Source: Alphaproteobacteria bacterium
GTDB taxonomy: Bacteria > Pseudomonadota > Alphaproteobacteria > UBA8366 > Aestuariispiraceae
Assembly: GCA_033344895.1 (NCBI GenBank)
Contig: JAWPMN010000001.1
Span: 2,159,501-2,223,500 of the forward strand
Direction: 5' to 3'
Length of the DNA stretch: 64,000 nt
Below the pieces are notes generated by a model, which saw only the letters and a program-made list of their open reading frames with translations, had not been told where the DNA came from and searched no databases. Of this stretch, positions 56,919 through 64,000 are shown in pieces; within the stretch, counting starts at the first letter, position 1, and each line of letters starts with the position of its first letter. Both the position numbers and the translations under genes were made by a program.

Positions 56919-57656
56919 ATGGCTCTCAATCCGAACCGTTACGCGACCCGCGCCGGTACTGTTGATCGCGAAGAAATCGACGCCGGTCTGCGGTCCTACA
57001 TGCTGCGCGTGTACAACTACATGGCGCTGGGTGTCGCTTTCACCGGGCTTGTCGTCCTGTTCATGGCGAGCAACCCGGAAATCATGGTGCAGATCGCGGT
57101 CGGCCCGGTGAAATGGGTGCTGTTCGCGGCAGTCCTGGGCATGGGCTTCTTCTCTTCGAAGATCGTGACCATGAAGTCGACGGTCGCGGCACATGCCTTC
57201 TACTGGGTCTACTGCGCACTCTGGGGCGTGATGATCTCGCCGATGGTCGCCTACTTCCTGCAGACGACCGAGGGCACGATGGACGTGGCGCGCGCCTTCT
57301 TCATCACCTCCGGCATGTTTGCCGGGGCCAGCCTGTTCGGCTACACGACGAAGAAGGACCTGAGCGGCGTCGGACGCTTCCTGATGATGGCGGCGATCGG
57401 TCTGCTGATCGCGATGATCGTCAACATCTTCATCGCGTCCTCCATGTTCTCGCTGATCCTTTCGGCGGGCGTCGTGCTGGTCTTCGCCGGCCTGACCGCC
57501 TACGAAACGCAGCAGATCAAGAACTGGTACATGGACACGCTGGGTGACACGCAGGTTGGCCGTCTGGCCCTGTTCGGCGCGCTGCTGCTGTACGGAAGCT
57601 TCGTGACGATGTTCATCCACATCTTGAACCTTCTGTCGATCCTGCGCGGCGAATAA
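56919..57656 (+). CDS. Bax inhibitor-1/YccA family membrane protein
   Basis: A 245-residue protein with seven helices, beginning MALNPNRYATRAGTVDREE. Family features: YMLRVYNYMALGVAFTGLVV, GYTTKKDLSGVGRFLMMA, and the final ETQQIKNWYMDTLGD with LFGALLLYGSFVTMFIHIL. Bacterial members form pH-sensitive calcium leak channels or interact with FtsH. ATG 56919 follows an AAGGGG element. A strong terminator ends the unit. Confidence 0.93.
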   Translation: MALNPNRYATRAGTVDREEIDAGLRSYMLRVYNYMALGVAFTGLVVLFMASNPEIMVQIAVGPVKWVLFAAVLGMGFFSSKIVTMKSTVAAHAFYWVYCALWGVMISPMVAYFLQTTEGTMDVARAFFITSGMFAGASLFGYTTKKDLSGVGRFLMMAAIGLLIAMIVNIFIASSMFSLILSAGVVLVFAGLTAYETQQIKNWYMDTLGDTQVGRLALFGALLLYGSFVTMFIHILNLLSILRGE

Positions 57657-57683
57657 GCCGACCGGACGTACCGGAACAAAAAA

Positions 57684-57716
57684 GCCGCCCGGCAGGAAAC
57701 TGCCGGGCGGTTTTCG
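57684..57716 (+). terminator. Rho-independent terminator after the Bax inhibitor-1 gene
   Basis: An 11-pair perfect stem, CCGCCCGGCAG-gaaa-CTGCCGGGCGG, with a GAAA tetraloop, is followed by TTTTCGTTT and preceded by AAAAAA. It can stop transcription in both directions, serving also the convergent cupin gene. Confidence 0.95.
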
Positions 57717-57735
57717 TTTGCATGCGGGCCCAGGG

Positions 57736-58146
57736 TCAGAGCCGAGGGTCGTCGCAGTGCTGGGTCCCGGCACCCGGCGTCACGAACAGGGCCCGCGTCG
57801 GCACCGACGTACGGGCCGTATGCCAGACATTGCGCGGGACGACCACGAACTGGCCGGGCGTATCCAGGCGGGTAACCGTCTCTCCGTCGCCGGTGTGACA
57901 GACGAATTCCACCTGGCCCTCCAGCAGATAGATGAATTCATCCCCGGCCGGATGCCGTTCCCAGGTGCCCCAATCGCTTGAGAAGGCGTGTTCGGAGATC
58001 AGGGCATGCCCTGCAAATCCGCCATATTCGACGTCCAGATTCTGATAGAAGTCGGGGGCGTCGGTCGCTTTCAGGTCGACTTGCTGTTCCGGGGTCAGGA
58101 TCGCAGCGACATCCCGCAATCTGGGGGCAGGAGCCTCATCCGTCAT
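57736..58146 (-). CDS. Cupin domain protein
   Basis: A 136-residue single-cupin protein. The metal-site pattern is HPAGDEFIYLLEGQVEFVCH (first motif, His and Glu) and PGQFVVVPRNVWHTA (second motif, His). It starts inside the stop of the SDR gene (ATGA overlap at 58143-58146), so both are made together. It may be a dioxygenase, isomerase or sugar-binding protein. ATG 58146 is chosen since the upstream frame lies inside the SDR gene. Confidence 0.88.
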   Translation of the reverse strand: MTDEAPAPRLRDVAAILTPEQQVDLKATDAPDFYQNLDVEYGGFAGHALISEHAFSSDWGTWERHPAGDEFIYLLEGQVEFVCHTGDGETVTRLDTPGQFVVVPRNVWHTARTSVPTRALFVTPGAGTQHCDDPRL

Positions 58147-58889
58147 ATGCAGCGCCCCCCGTCCACCTCCATGCAGACGCCGGTGACCAGGGAGGCGTCG
58201 TCGGAACACAGATAGACGGCGGCTCCGGCAATGTCGTTCGCGGTGGACAGCCGTCCCATCGGAATGGATGCCTTGAACATCGCCCGTTTCTCCGGCGTGT
58301 CTTCCCCCATGAAGCGTTTGAGCAGCGGCGTCTCACCGGCCACTGGATTGATCGCGTTGACGCGAATCTGTTCCCCGGCGAGTTCAATCGCCATGGATCG
58401 GGTGACGCCGATCGCCGCCGATTTCGAACTGTTGTACCAGACGAGGCCGGGTCGTGGACGGATGCCGGCGGTGGAGGCAATGTTCAGGAACTGGCCGCCG
58501 CCCTGGGCACGGAACACGGGCAGCGCCGCATGGGCGGACAGGAACAGGGACTTCACGTTGATCGCATAGACCTTGTCGAACTCCGCCTCGTCGACCTCAA
58601 GCATCGGCTGGTTCAAATGGGTATAGCCGGCATTGTTCACGACAATATCCAGGCGTCCGAAACGATCCTTTGCGGTTTCGACCAATGCCTGCCAGTCCGA
58701 GGCGCTGGTGACGTCGGCATGGGCATAGACCGCGTCCCCGCCGATGTCCTGTGCCACCCGATTGCCGTTTTCGTCGTTGATGTCGGCCAGAATGACCTTG
58801 GCGCCTTCCGCGGCGAAACGCCGGGCGATCCCTTCACCGAAGCCCGAGGCCGCACCGGTCACGATCGCAATTTTGTCCTTAAGCCGCAT
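58143..58889 (-). CDS. SDR family oxidoreductase
   Basis: A 248-residue short-chain dehydrogenase. Cofactor loop TGAASGFGEGIA, Asp in LADINDEN that favours NAD(H), NNAGYTHLNQ, catalytic Ser in IASTAG, YNSSK with Tyr and Lys, and the C-terminal ASLVTGVCMEVDGGR. The usual glycine after YxxxK is fine. AGGAGGA precedes ATG 58889 after nine bases. First gene of a two-gene operon with the cupin; the pair suggests oxidation of a sugar or other hydroxy compound. Confidence 0.93.
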   Translation of the reverse strand: MRLKDKIAIVTGAASGFGEGIARRFAAEGAKVILADINDENGNRVAQDIGGDAVYAHADVTSASDWQALVETAKDRFGRLDIVVNNAGYTHLNQPMLEVDEAEFDKVYAINVKSLFLSAHAALPVFRAQGGGQFLNIASTAGIRPRPGLVWYNSSKSAAIGVTRSMAIELAGEQIRVNAINPVAGETPLLKRFMGEDTPEKRAMFKASIPMGRLSTANDIAGAAVYLCSDDASLVTGVCMEVDGGRCI

Positions 58890-59031
58890 GGGGGCCGATC
58901 CTCCTGTTCACAAAGTTTTTAGGGTCGCAGTCTGTTTTTGCATTTTGCAAATCTGCGTGTTGGTTCATAATTGTGTCCGGGACGGGGCTGTGCGGCAAGG
59001 TGGGACGCCGCGATAGCGAACGGGTGACGTG

Positions 59032-60423
59032 ATGCTACTTGGCCGGCAGATTCTGCTGATCGAGGATAACGCAAAGCTGGCGGAGCTGTATCAGGCGCAG
59101 CTCACCTCGCAGAGTGCGGTGGTTCATCATTGCACGCGGGGCGGTGACGGTCTTGAGGCAGCGCAGACGCTGAAACCGGCGGTCATTCTTCTGGATGTTC
59201 AACTTCCCGACATCGATGGCTTCGACGTCCTGAAACAGCTGAAGGAAATCGGTGTGGCGGCGCCCGTCGTGGTGATCACTGCCCACGGGTCGGTCAACCG
59301 CGCGGTCGAGGCAATGCGCCTGGGCGCCTATGACTTCCTGGTGAAGCCGTTCGACGCGCAGCGCCTGATCGTCACCGTGGCAAATGCGGCGGAGCGCCAT
59401 GATCTGGCCGGCATTGTCGATGCCGTGACCCGCCCGATATCCGGTGGATTTCATCGCTTCATCGGTGGATCCGCGGCAATGCAGGCGGTCTATCGGACCA
59501 TTGCGGCGGCTGCCGCCTCCCGGGCCAGTGTCTTCGTGACCGGTGAATCGGGTACCGGCAAGGAACTTTGCGCCCATGCGATCCACACCGAAAGCCCCCG
59601 ACGCAACGGCTCATTTGTCGCGCTGAACTGTGGCGCCATCCCCCGGGAACTGATGGAGTCCGAAATTTTCGGTCATCGCAAAGGGGCCTTTACCGGCGCG
59701 ACATCGGATCGGAAGGGGGCGGCCGAGCAGGCGGATGGCGGCACCCTGTTCCTGGACGAGATCGGCGAGATGGACATGGACCTGCAGACAAAGCTGCTGC
59801 GGTTCATCCAGACCGGACGTTACACCCGCATCGGCGAGAATACCGAGCGGGAGGTCGATGTCCGATTCGTCTGTGCGACCAATCGTGAGCCGGCGGAGGC
59901 GATCCGCGACGGCAATCTGCGGGAGGACCTCTACTACCGCCTGAACGTCATTCCGATCCGGATGCCGGCCCTGAGGGACCGGCCGGACGACATCGAACCG
60001 ATTGCTACCAGCATGGTGAAGCGTTTCGCGGAGGAAGAAGGAAAGCGGTTCTGCCGGATCGACAGTGACGCATTGGACCGACTGCAGCGGCACGCCTGGC
60101 CCGGCAATGTCCGCGAGTTGGAAAACACCATGCGCAACATCGTGGTTCTCAACGACGGCGAGGCCGTGACCGAAGAGATGGTCGAACGGGCCCTTACTTC
60201 CGGCGGCCGGCCGACGAATTCCGGCGGCGCAACAGTTTCCGCCCCCACCGTCGCGGAAATTCGCCCCCTGGCGGTGGTGGAACGCGAAACCATCGAGGCG
60301 GCGGTCGCCCTGTGCGGCGGCAATGTACCGAAGGCCGCCGGCGCACTGGGCGTTGCGCCGTCAACGCTGTACCGGAAAATGCAGTCCTGGCGGGACGGGG
60401 AGACCGGCCGGGCCGTAGTCTAG
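59032..60423 (+). CDS. Sigma-54-dependent response regulator (NtrC/LuxO-like)
   Basis: A 463-residue regulator. Receiver domain 1-120 with Asp11/12 pocket (LLIEDN), phospho-acceptor Asp55 in ILLDVQLPD and Lys in FLVKPFD. The AAA+ domain follows with Walker A GESGTGKE, the sigma-54 contact loop GAFTGA, Walker [13 protein letters not shown] and the arginine-finger region [14 protein letters not shown] Fis-type HTH closes it ([20 protein letters not shown]). It activates sigma-54 promoters when phosphorylated. No kinase is adjacent. Confidence 0.95.
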   Translation: MLLGRQILLIEDNAKLAELYQAQLTSQSAVVHHCTRGGDGLEAAQTLKPAVILLDVQLPDIDGFDVLKQLKEIGVAAPVVVITAHGSVNRAVEAMRLGAYDFLVKPFDAQRLIVTVANAAERHDLAGIVDAVTRPISGGFHRFIGGSAAMQAVYRTIAAAAASRASVFVTGESGTGKELCAHAIHTESPRRNGSFVALNCGAIPRELMESEIFGHRKGAFTGATSDRKGAAEQADGGTLFLDEIGEMDMDLQTKLLRFIQTGRYTRIGENTEREVDVRFVCATNREPAEAIRDGNLREDLYYRLNVIPIRMPALRDRPDDIEPIATSMVKRFAEEEGKRFCRIDSDALDRLQRHAWPGNVRELENTMRNIVVLNDGEAVTEEMVERALTSGGRPTNSGGATVSAPTVAEIRPLAVVERETIEAAVALCGGNVPKAAGALGVAPSTLYRKMQSWRDGETGRAVV

Positions 60424-60433
60424 ATCCGACCGG

Positions 60434-61147
60434 TCAGGCGGCATGCGCCATGACCCGGGACAGGGCGCTGTTCCGGCGCTGCAGAAATCGAGTCAGCAGG
60501 GCCGGGTAATCCGGCGTAACCGCAGAGATGACCGATGGCCGCGCAGCCAGGGCCGACCGCCAGGACTTCAAGCGGGCCAAGTCTGTCGGCATGGCTGAAA
60601 CAGAGTAGTGATCCAGGACATCGAAATACCGGAATATCGGCCCGTATACGGCGTCGACGAGGGAGAAGCGCGTGCCCTCAAACCAGGGCCCATCCGTCTG
60701 AGGAATGTCTGTCCGGGGGGCGCCCCCCAGTTCCTCTTCCAGACGGATCAGCATCCCATCCAGTTTCTCCTTTTCCGTCCTCAGGGCGGCGGGGTCGGGC
60801 GCGTTATACAGGGCGCCGATCCGGTTCAGGACCTGGGAACCGAACTCAATCCAGGATCGATGGCGTGCCCGCGCCAAAGGGTCCGACGGATGCAACGGAG
60901 ACGGTTCGGTTTCTTCGATGTATTCCAGAATGACCGCGGATTCGAAGATCGGGGTCTCGACGCCGTCTCGCGTCACTTTCAGGACCGGAACCTTCCCCAG
61001 GGGAGACAGGGTTCTGAACCAATCGGGCTTGTCCGCGAGATCGACATAGACCCGGTCGAACGGCACCGACTTTTCCGTCAGGGCGATGGCGGCACGCTGC
61101 ACATAGGGGCACAGCGTGTGGCTGATCAGCGTCAGGGTCCGGGTCAT
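60434..61147 (-). CDS. Glutathione S-transferase family protein
   Basis: A 237-residue GST. The thioredoxin-like domain starts TLISHTLCPYVQRAAIALTE, with a CPYVQR active motif like omega or GstA-type enzymes that use Cys. PLGKVPVL and FESAVILEYIEE bind glutathione. The all-helical C-terminal half includes FSLVDAVYGPIFRYFD. GGAGGT lies six bases before ATG 61147, which overlaps the doxX stop by four bases. The operon is probably controlled by the divergent MarR. Confidence 0.92.
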   Translation of the reverse strand: MTRTLTLISHTLCPYVQRAAIALTEKSVPFDRVYVDLADKPDWFRTLSPLGKVPVLKVTRDGVETPIFESAVILEYIEETEPSPLHPSDPLARARHRSWIEFGSQVLNRIGALYNAPDPAALRTEKEKLDGMLIRLEEELGGAPRTDIPQTDGPWFEGTRFSLVDAVYGPIFRYFDVLDHYSVSAMPTDLARLKSWRSALAARPSVISAVTPDYPALLTRFLQRRNSALSRVMAHAA

Positions 61148-61578
61148 TGCGCTACCTCCCTGGCGATACCAGGCAAGGGGTAGGACCGGACCAGAACAAA
61201 CCGGTCGTCGCCGATCAGGAATTGTGCAAGGGCCGCTGCGCTGAGGTAGGCCGGATACTCCCAGCCGCCATTGGCTACGGTGAACAGCCAGCCATTGCCG
61301 GCATGTACCCATACCGCCCCCAGAAGAATGGGTAGCAGCGCAAGTGCCGCCCAGCGGGCGTGAATGCCCAGGATCAGCATGATCCCCCCGACAATTTCTG
61401 CACCGGCAACGATATAGGCGAACCCGCCGGGCAGGCCGAGGGATTCGAAGAACCGGGCGGTGCCGGGCAGGCCGTAGATCATGACCTTGAGGATGGCGGA
61501 ATGGGCCAGAAAGACGATGCCCAGCGCGATCCGCAGCAGGGCGGCACCGGCATCGTGAAGGGGTAGGGGACTAGGCAT
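61144..61578 (-). CDS. DoxX family membrane protein
   Basis: A 144-residue protein with four helices, including ALLRIALGIVFLAHSAILKV, FAYIVAGAEIVGGIMLILG and ALALLPILLGAVWVHAGNGW. This is the DoxX/quinol-oxidase-subunit-like family; members link to thiol or redox stress in membranes. First gene of a doxX-gst operon. Its promoter region holds two matching palindromes that a divergent MarR probably binds. Confidence 0.92.
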   Translation of the reverse strand: MPSPLPLHDAGAALLRIALGIVFLAHSAILKVMIYGLPGTARFFESLGLPGGFAYIVAGAEIVGGIMLILGIHARWAALALLPILLGAVWVHAGNGWLFTVANGGWEYPAYLSAAALAQFLIGDDRFVLVRSYPLPGIAREVAQ

Positions 61579-61596
61579 CGGTCAATCTCCATTGTG

Positions 61597-61610
61597 AATG
61601 CAATTGCATC
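61597..61610. promoter_or_regulatory. Probable MarR operator 1 (next to doxX)
   Basis: AATGCA-at-TGCATC, an inverted repeat with a perfect ATGCAATTGCAT core, 18 bases upstream of the doxX start codon. Confidence 0.6.
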
Positions 61611-61642
61611 TATATGGGCGAAGTGAGTGGGGAGTCAAGCTT

Positions 61643-61656
61643 GATGCATCTGCATT
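61643..61656. promoter_or_regulatory. Probable MarR operator 2 (next to marR)
   Basis: GATGCA-tc-TGCATT, with the same half-sites and spacing as operator 1, 46 bases away and 18 bases before the marR start. The pair is nearly symmetrical about the divergent promoter region. Confidence 0.6.
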
Positions 61657-61674
61657 CATCTGTCAGGCTATGGC

Positions 61675-62121
61675 ATGATTGAAAACGCAGATATGCCATC
61701 GGACGAAACCGTACATGCCTGGGCAAGGCTGGTGCGGGTTTCCCAGGACCTGATCGGACGTGTGGAGGCCGATCTCAAGGCCGCCGGTCATCCGCCTCTG
61801 GCCTGGTATGACGTTCTTCTGGAACTGAAGCGTGCCGAACCGGAAAGATTGCGGCCCTATCAGCTTCAGGACCGCATGCTGCTGGCCCAGTACAACATGT
61901 CCCGTCTTCTGGACCGGATGGCGAGGGAACGTTTGATCCTGCGGGAACCCTGCGTGGAGGACGGACGCGGCCACATCCTGACCCTGACCGATGAAGGACG
62001 CGCCGTGCAACGCCGCATGTGGCCGGTCTACGCCGCAGCGATTTCGCGGCATTTCGGGGCCAGGCTTTCCGCCGGAGAGGCGACAACGCTGGCCGGTATT
62101 CTCGCAAAGCTGAAGGGTTAG
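61675..62121 (+). CDS. MarR family transcriptional regulator
   Basis: A 148-residue winged-HTH repressor. The DNA-binding part reads LRPYQLQDRMLLAQYNMSRL then LDRMARERLILREPCVEDGR, with the wing Asp-Gly-Arg typical of MarR. It is divergent from doxX-gst, and two identical-type palindromes lie between, so it very likely represses both itself and that operon in response to an electrophile or phenolic ligand. Its stop overlaps the rsmB stop by four bases. Confidence 0.9.
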   Translation: MIENADMPSDETVHAWARLVRVSQDLIGRVEADLKAAGHPPLAWYDVLLELKRAEPERLRPYQLQDRMLLAQYNMSRLLDRMARERLILREPCVEDGRGHILTLTDEGRAVQRRMWPVYAAAISRHFGARLSAGEATTLAGILAKLKG

Positions 62122-63398
62122 CCCCGCTTCCGGAATCGCATGGCGAAAAAGCCATCCATCCCGCCCTGCTCAGCCAGCATGGCAGGGTGCGTCCTCAGAC
62201 ATCCATCCGCCGTCACGGCCCCGGGAAAGTCCGGCAGTTCCGACGGAGTGATGGGCCAGGCCTCCAGGTCGCTCAGGGCGCTCAGAGCCGCGTGGAGTCC
62301 GGGGCCTTCGGCACGCTGAAGCGAACATGTTGCCGCAACCAGCACTCCGCCCGGCTTCAGCATCGCGACCGATGCGGCGGCCAGGCGACGCTGCAGGTCG
62401 GCCAGTTTCGCGACGTCCCCGGGGCCGCGCCGATGCGCAATTTCGGGATGGCGGCGCAGTGTGCCGGTCGCACTGCAGGGGGCGTCCAGAAGAACGGCAT
62501 CCCCCGGCTCTGACGGCTGCCATTGCGTGGCATCCGCCGTAACCACGGTTGCGGAAAGATTCAGCCGTTCGAGATTCTCCGACAATCGCGCCAGACGCGG
62601 TTTCGACCGGTCGACGGCCGTCACCGCCGCCCCCGCTGCTGCCAATTGAGCCGTCTTGCCGCCCGGCGCCGCGCAAAGATCTATGACCCGCCGCCCGGCC
62701 ACATCTCCCAAGAGTTGGACCGGCAGCGCCGCGGCCGTATCCTGAATCCACCAGGTGCCTTCCGCATAGCCGGGCAGGGCCGTCACATCGCCGGCGCGGG
62801 TCAGGCGGACCGTGTCCTGTCCGATCCGGACACCCCCCAGCTCCGACGCAAGCGCGTCGGCCCGTCCCGGGCAGGTCAGGTCGGTCGGCGGTTCCTGCAA
62901 ATGAGCATCGGCGATGGCGGTGGCGACCTCGCGACCGAATTGTGCTTCCCAATCTTCACGGAGCCATGCCGGTGTGTTCGCGCGGGTGGCCGCATCCTGG
63001 GCGAGGAGGGCCGCCTTCTCCCGCACCGCGCGGCGCAGGATCGCGTTCACCAGCCCCGCCAGCTTCGCCATCCCTTCCTGACGCGTCAGTTCGACCGACG
63101 CATCGACCGCGGCATGGGCCGGCGTATCCAGAAACAGCAGCTGCGCCAGACCGATGCGCAGGACGTGACGAATGCGCCGGGCCCGACCCTGCGGCGGCCG
63201 TTCCATCAACAGGTCGGTCAGGACATCCAACTGGCCGAGCCGGCGCAGAACCGTCAAGGCGGTCAGTCGCGCGAAACCCCGGTCCCGTGGCTCCAGCCCG
63301 GTCAGGGCGTCGGTGCATTCATCCAGCCCGCGGTCGCGATCCAGAACCGATTCCAGCATGGAAAGTGCGGCCCGTCGGGCGGCGATTCCGTCGCTCAT
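62118..63398 (-). CDS. rsmB: 16S rRNA m5C methyltransferase RsmB-like
   Basis: A 426-residue protein with an N-terminal NusB-like helical domain (about 1-135) and a SAM methyltransferase domain. SAM loop VIDLCAAPGGKTAQL, catalytic-Cys motifs LLDAPCSATGTLRRHPE and VAATCSLQRAEG are both present, as expected for RNA m5C enzymes that use two Cys. It methylates C967 of 16S rRNA in E. coli. Its start lies four bases inside the end of the metallopeptidase gene. Confidence 0.93.
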   Translation of the reverse strand: MSDGIAARRAALSMLESVLDRDRGLDECTDALTGLEPRDRGFARLTALTVLRRLGQLDVLTDLLMERPPQGRARRIRHVLRIGLAQLLFLDTPAHAAVDASVELTRQEGMAKLAGLVNAILRRAVREKAALLAQDAATRANTPAWLREDWEAQFGREVATAIADAHLQEPPTDLTCPGRADALASELGGVRIGQDTVRLTRAGDVTALPGYAEGTWWIQDTAAALPVQLLGDVAGRRVIDLCAAPGGKTAQLAAAGAAVTAVDRSKPRLARLSENLERLNLSATVVTADATQWQPSEPGDAVLLDAPCSATGTLRRHPEIAHRRGPGDVAKLADLQRRLAAASVAMLKPGGVLVAATCSLQRAEGPGLHAALSALSDLEAWPITPSELPDFPGAVTADGCLRTHPAMLAEQGGMDGFFAMRFRKRG

Positions 63399-63820
63399 GG
63401 CGTTTCCTCCGCGGCATCGTCCGCTTCGGCGGCGTCTTCGATCGCGTGCATGTCTTCGTCGCTGAGCCCGAAGTGATGGCCGATCTCATGGATCAGCACG
63501 TGCCGCACCAGATGTTCGAAATCCTCCTCCGTCTCGCACCAGTAATCCAGCAACGGTCGTCGGTATAGGTAGATCATGTCGATACCCGGGGTCGGGTCGG
63601 CGACGGATTTCCGGCTCATATCGACGCCGTGATACAGCCCCATCAGGTCAAACGGGGAGTCGAGCTCCAATGCGTCGACCGTCTCGTCGTCCGGAAAATC
63701 CTGAATCCGGAACAGGATGTCGCCGAGGTGCCGGCGAAAGGCATCCGGCAGTTCGGCCAACTGACGGTTGGCGATGGCTTCTATATCGTCCAGGCTGGGT
63801 GGCAGGGTGAATTGGGTCAT
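63395..63820 (-). CDS. Metallopeptidase family protein (zincin-like)
   Basis: A 141-residue protein with an HEIGHHFG zinc motif (HExxH), preceded by a Glu/Asp-rich linker and the conserved IYLYRRPLLDYW element. This small family (PF06262) is widespread in bacteria, often next to translation-related genes as with rsmB here; its substrate is unknown. ATG 63820 (MTQFTLPPS) is the normal N-terminus. The acidic tail (EDAAEADDAAEE) is long. It overlaps rsmB by four bases. Confidence 0.9.
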   Translation of the reverse strand: MTQFTLPPSLDDIEAIANRQLAELPDAFRRHLGDILFRIQDFPDDETVDALELDSPFDLMGLYHGVDMSRKSVADPTPGIDMIYLYRRPLLDYWCETEEDFEHLVRHVLIHEIGHHFGLSDEDMHAIEDAAEADDAAEETP

Positions 63821-63881
63821 CGGCGTGATATACCCCCACACTTCCCCCGCGTCAGCCCCAAGCAGTAAGGAGGAATGGTCC

Positions 63882-64000
63882 ATGGCCACGAAATTGACCG
63901 CGACGGAACGGAAAACGGCTCTGGCGGACCTGCCGGAATGGCAGACCGTGGAGGACCGCGATGCGATCCGGCGCAGCTTCCGGTTCAAGACCTTCAATCA
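63882..64000 (+). CDS. 4a-hydroxytetrahydrobiopterin dehydratase, N-terminal part
   Basis: Cut by the right edge after about 39 codons. The visible sequence (MATKLTATERKTALADLPEW and then RRSFRFKTFN) matches the N-terminus of pterin-4a-carbinolamine dehydratase, which regenerates the pterin cofactor used by phenylalanine hydroxylase. ATG 63882 is preceded by AAGGAGG at an eight-base spacing. It is divergent from the metallopeptidase gene. Confidence 0.85.
   Translation, partial: MATKLTATERKTALADLPEWQTVEDRDAIRRSFRFKTFN

Overview
This window reads as chromosomal DNA of a free-living, high-GC alphaproteobacterium, probably of the Rhodospirillales type. That placement is an inference from gene content: PhaR-regulated polyhydroxyalkanoate genes, the HIG1 / cobalamin adenosyltransferase / etfBA cluster, two-component kinases with PAS7-like domains, and high-GC codon use throughout. 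No rRNA, CRISPR array, complete insertion sequence or prophage is visible. One tRNA gene, tRNA-Ser(GGA), is present.

Layout. 1-8 kb: an enolase-superfamily sugar-acid dehydratase-like enzyme, a membrane diguanylate cyclase, lepA, a small membrane protein and tRNA-Ser, followed by about 950 bases without a convincing gene. 8-13 kb: a divergent DHFR-like/TetR pair, fumC, and a drug-efflux MFS transporter divergent from a LysR regulator. 13-18.7 kb: an unrecognised 384-residue protein and signalling genes (two PAS histidine kinases, a PAS protein, a rhodanese). 18.7-22.5 kb: etfBA and, on the same strand, a HIG1 / pduO-type adenosyltransferase / small membrane protein / methyltransferase-like operon. 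22.6-26.2 kb: a histone-deacetylase-like amidohydrolase overlapping a nitrilase, an ACT protein, and a DUF1330-like gene divergent from a TetR. 26.2-30 kb: phaA, a short PHA synthase and a PhaE-like gene that overlap in different frames, and divergent phaR. 30-31.8 kb: a GGDEF-EAL protein with a degenerate GGDEF site.

32.2-38.8 kb is the most distinctive region. It is a tight five-gene operon: a molybdenum-hydroxylase FAD subunit, a fused [2Fe-2S]/molybdopterin subunit, a 6-hydroxynicotinate-reductase-like Fe-S protein, an ApbE-like UPF0280 protein and a PF06684 protein. Together they look like a pathway for hydroxylating and then reducing a nitrogen heterocycle.

38.9-51.6 kb: a lipoprotein, a 1080-residue membrane-anchored coiled-coil protein, upp, a dienelactone hydrolase, DUF2937, an MFS transporter, a methyltransferase, a block of hairpin repeats, a succinate-semialdehyde dehydrogenase, thpR, an aldo/keto reductase and a second lipoprotein paralogous to the first. 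51.6-64 kb: a FIST protein, the conserved tesA | ybbA-ybbP divergent cluster, a Bax-inhibitor-1 protein, a cupin-SDR operon, a sigma-54 response regulator, a MarR-controlled doxX-gst operon with two matching operators, rsmB with a metallopeptidase gene, and the start of a pterin dehydratase gene cut by the window edge.
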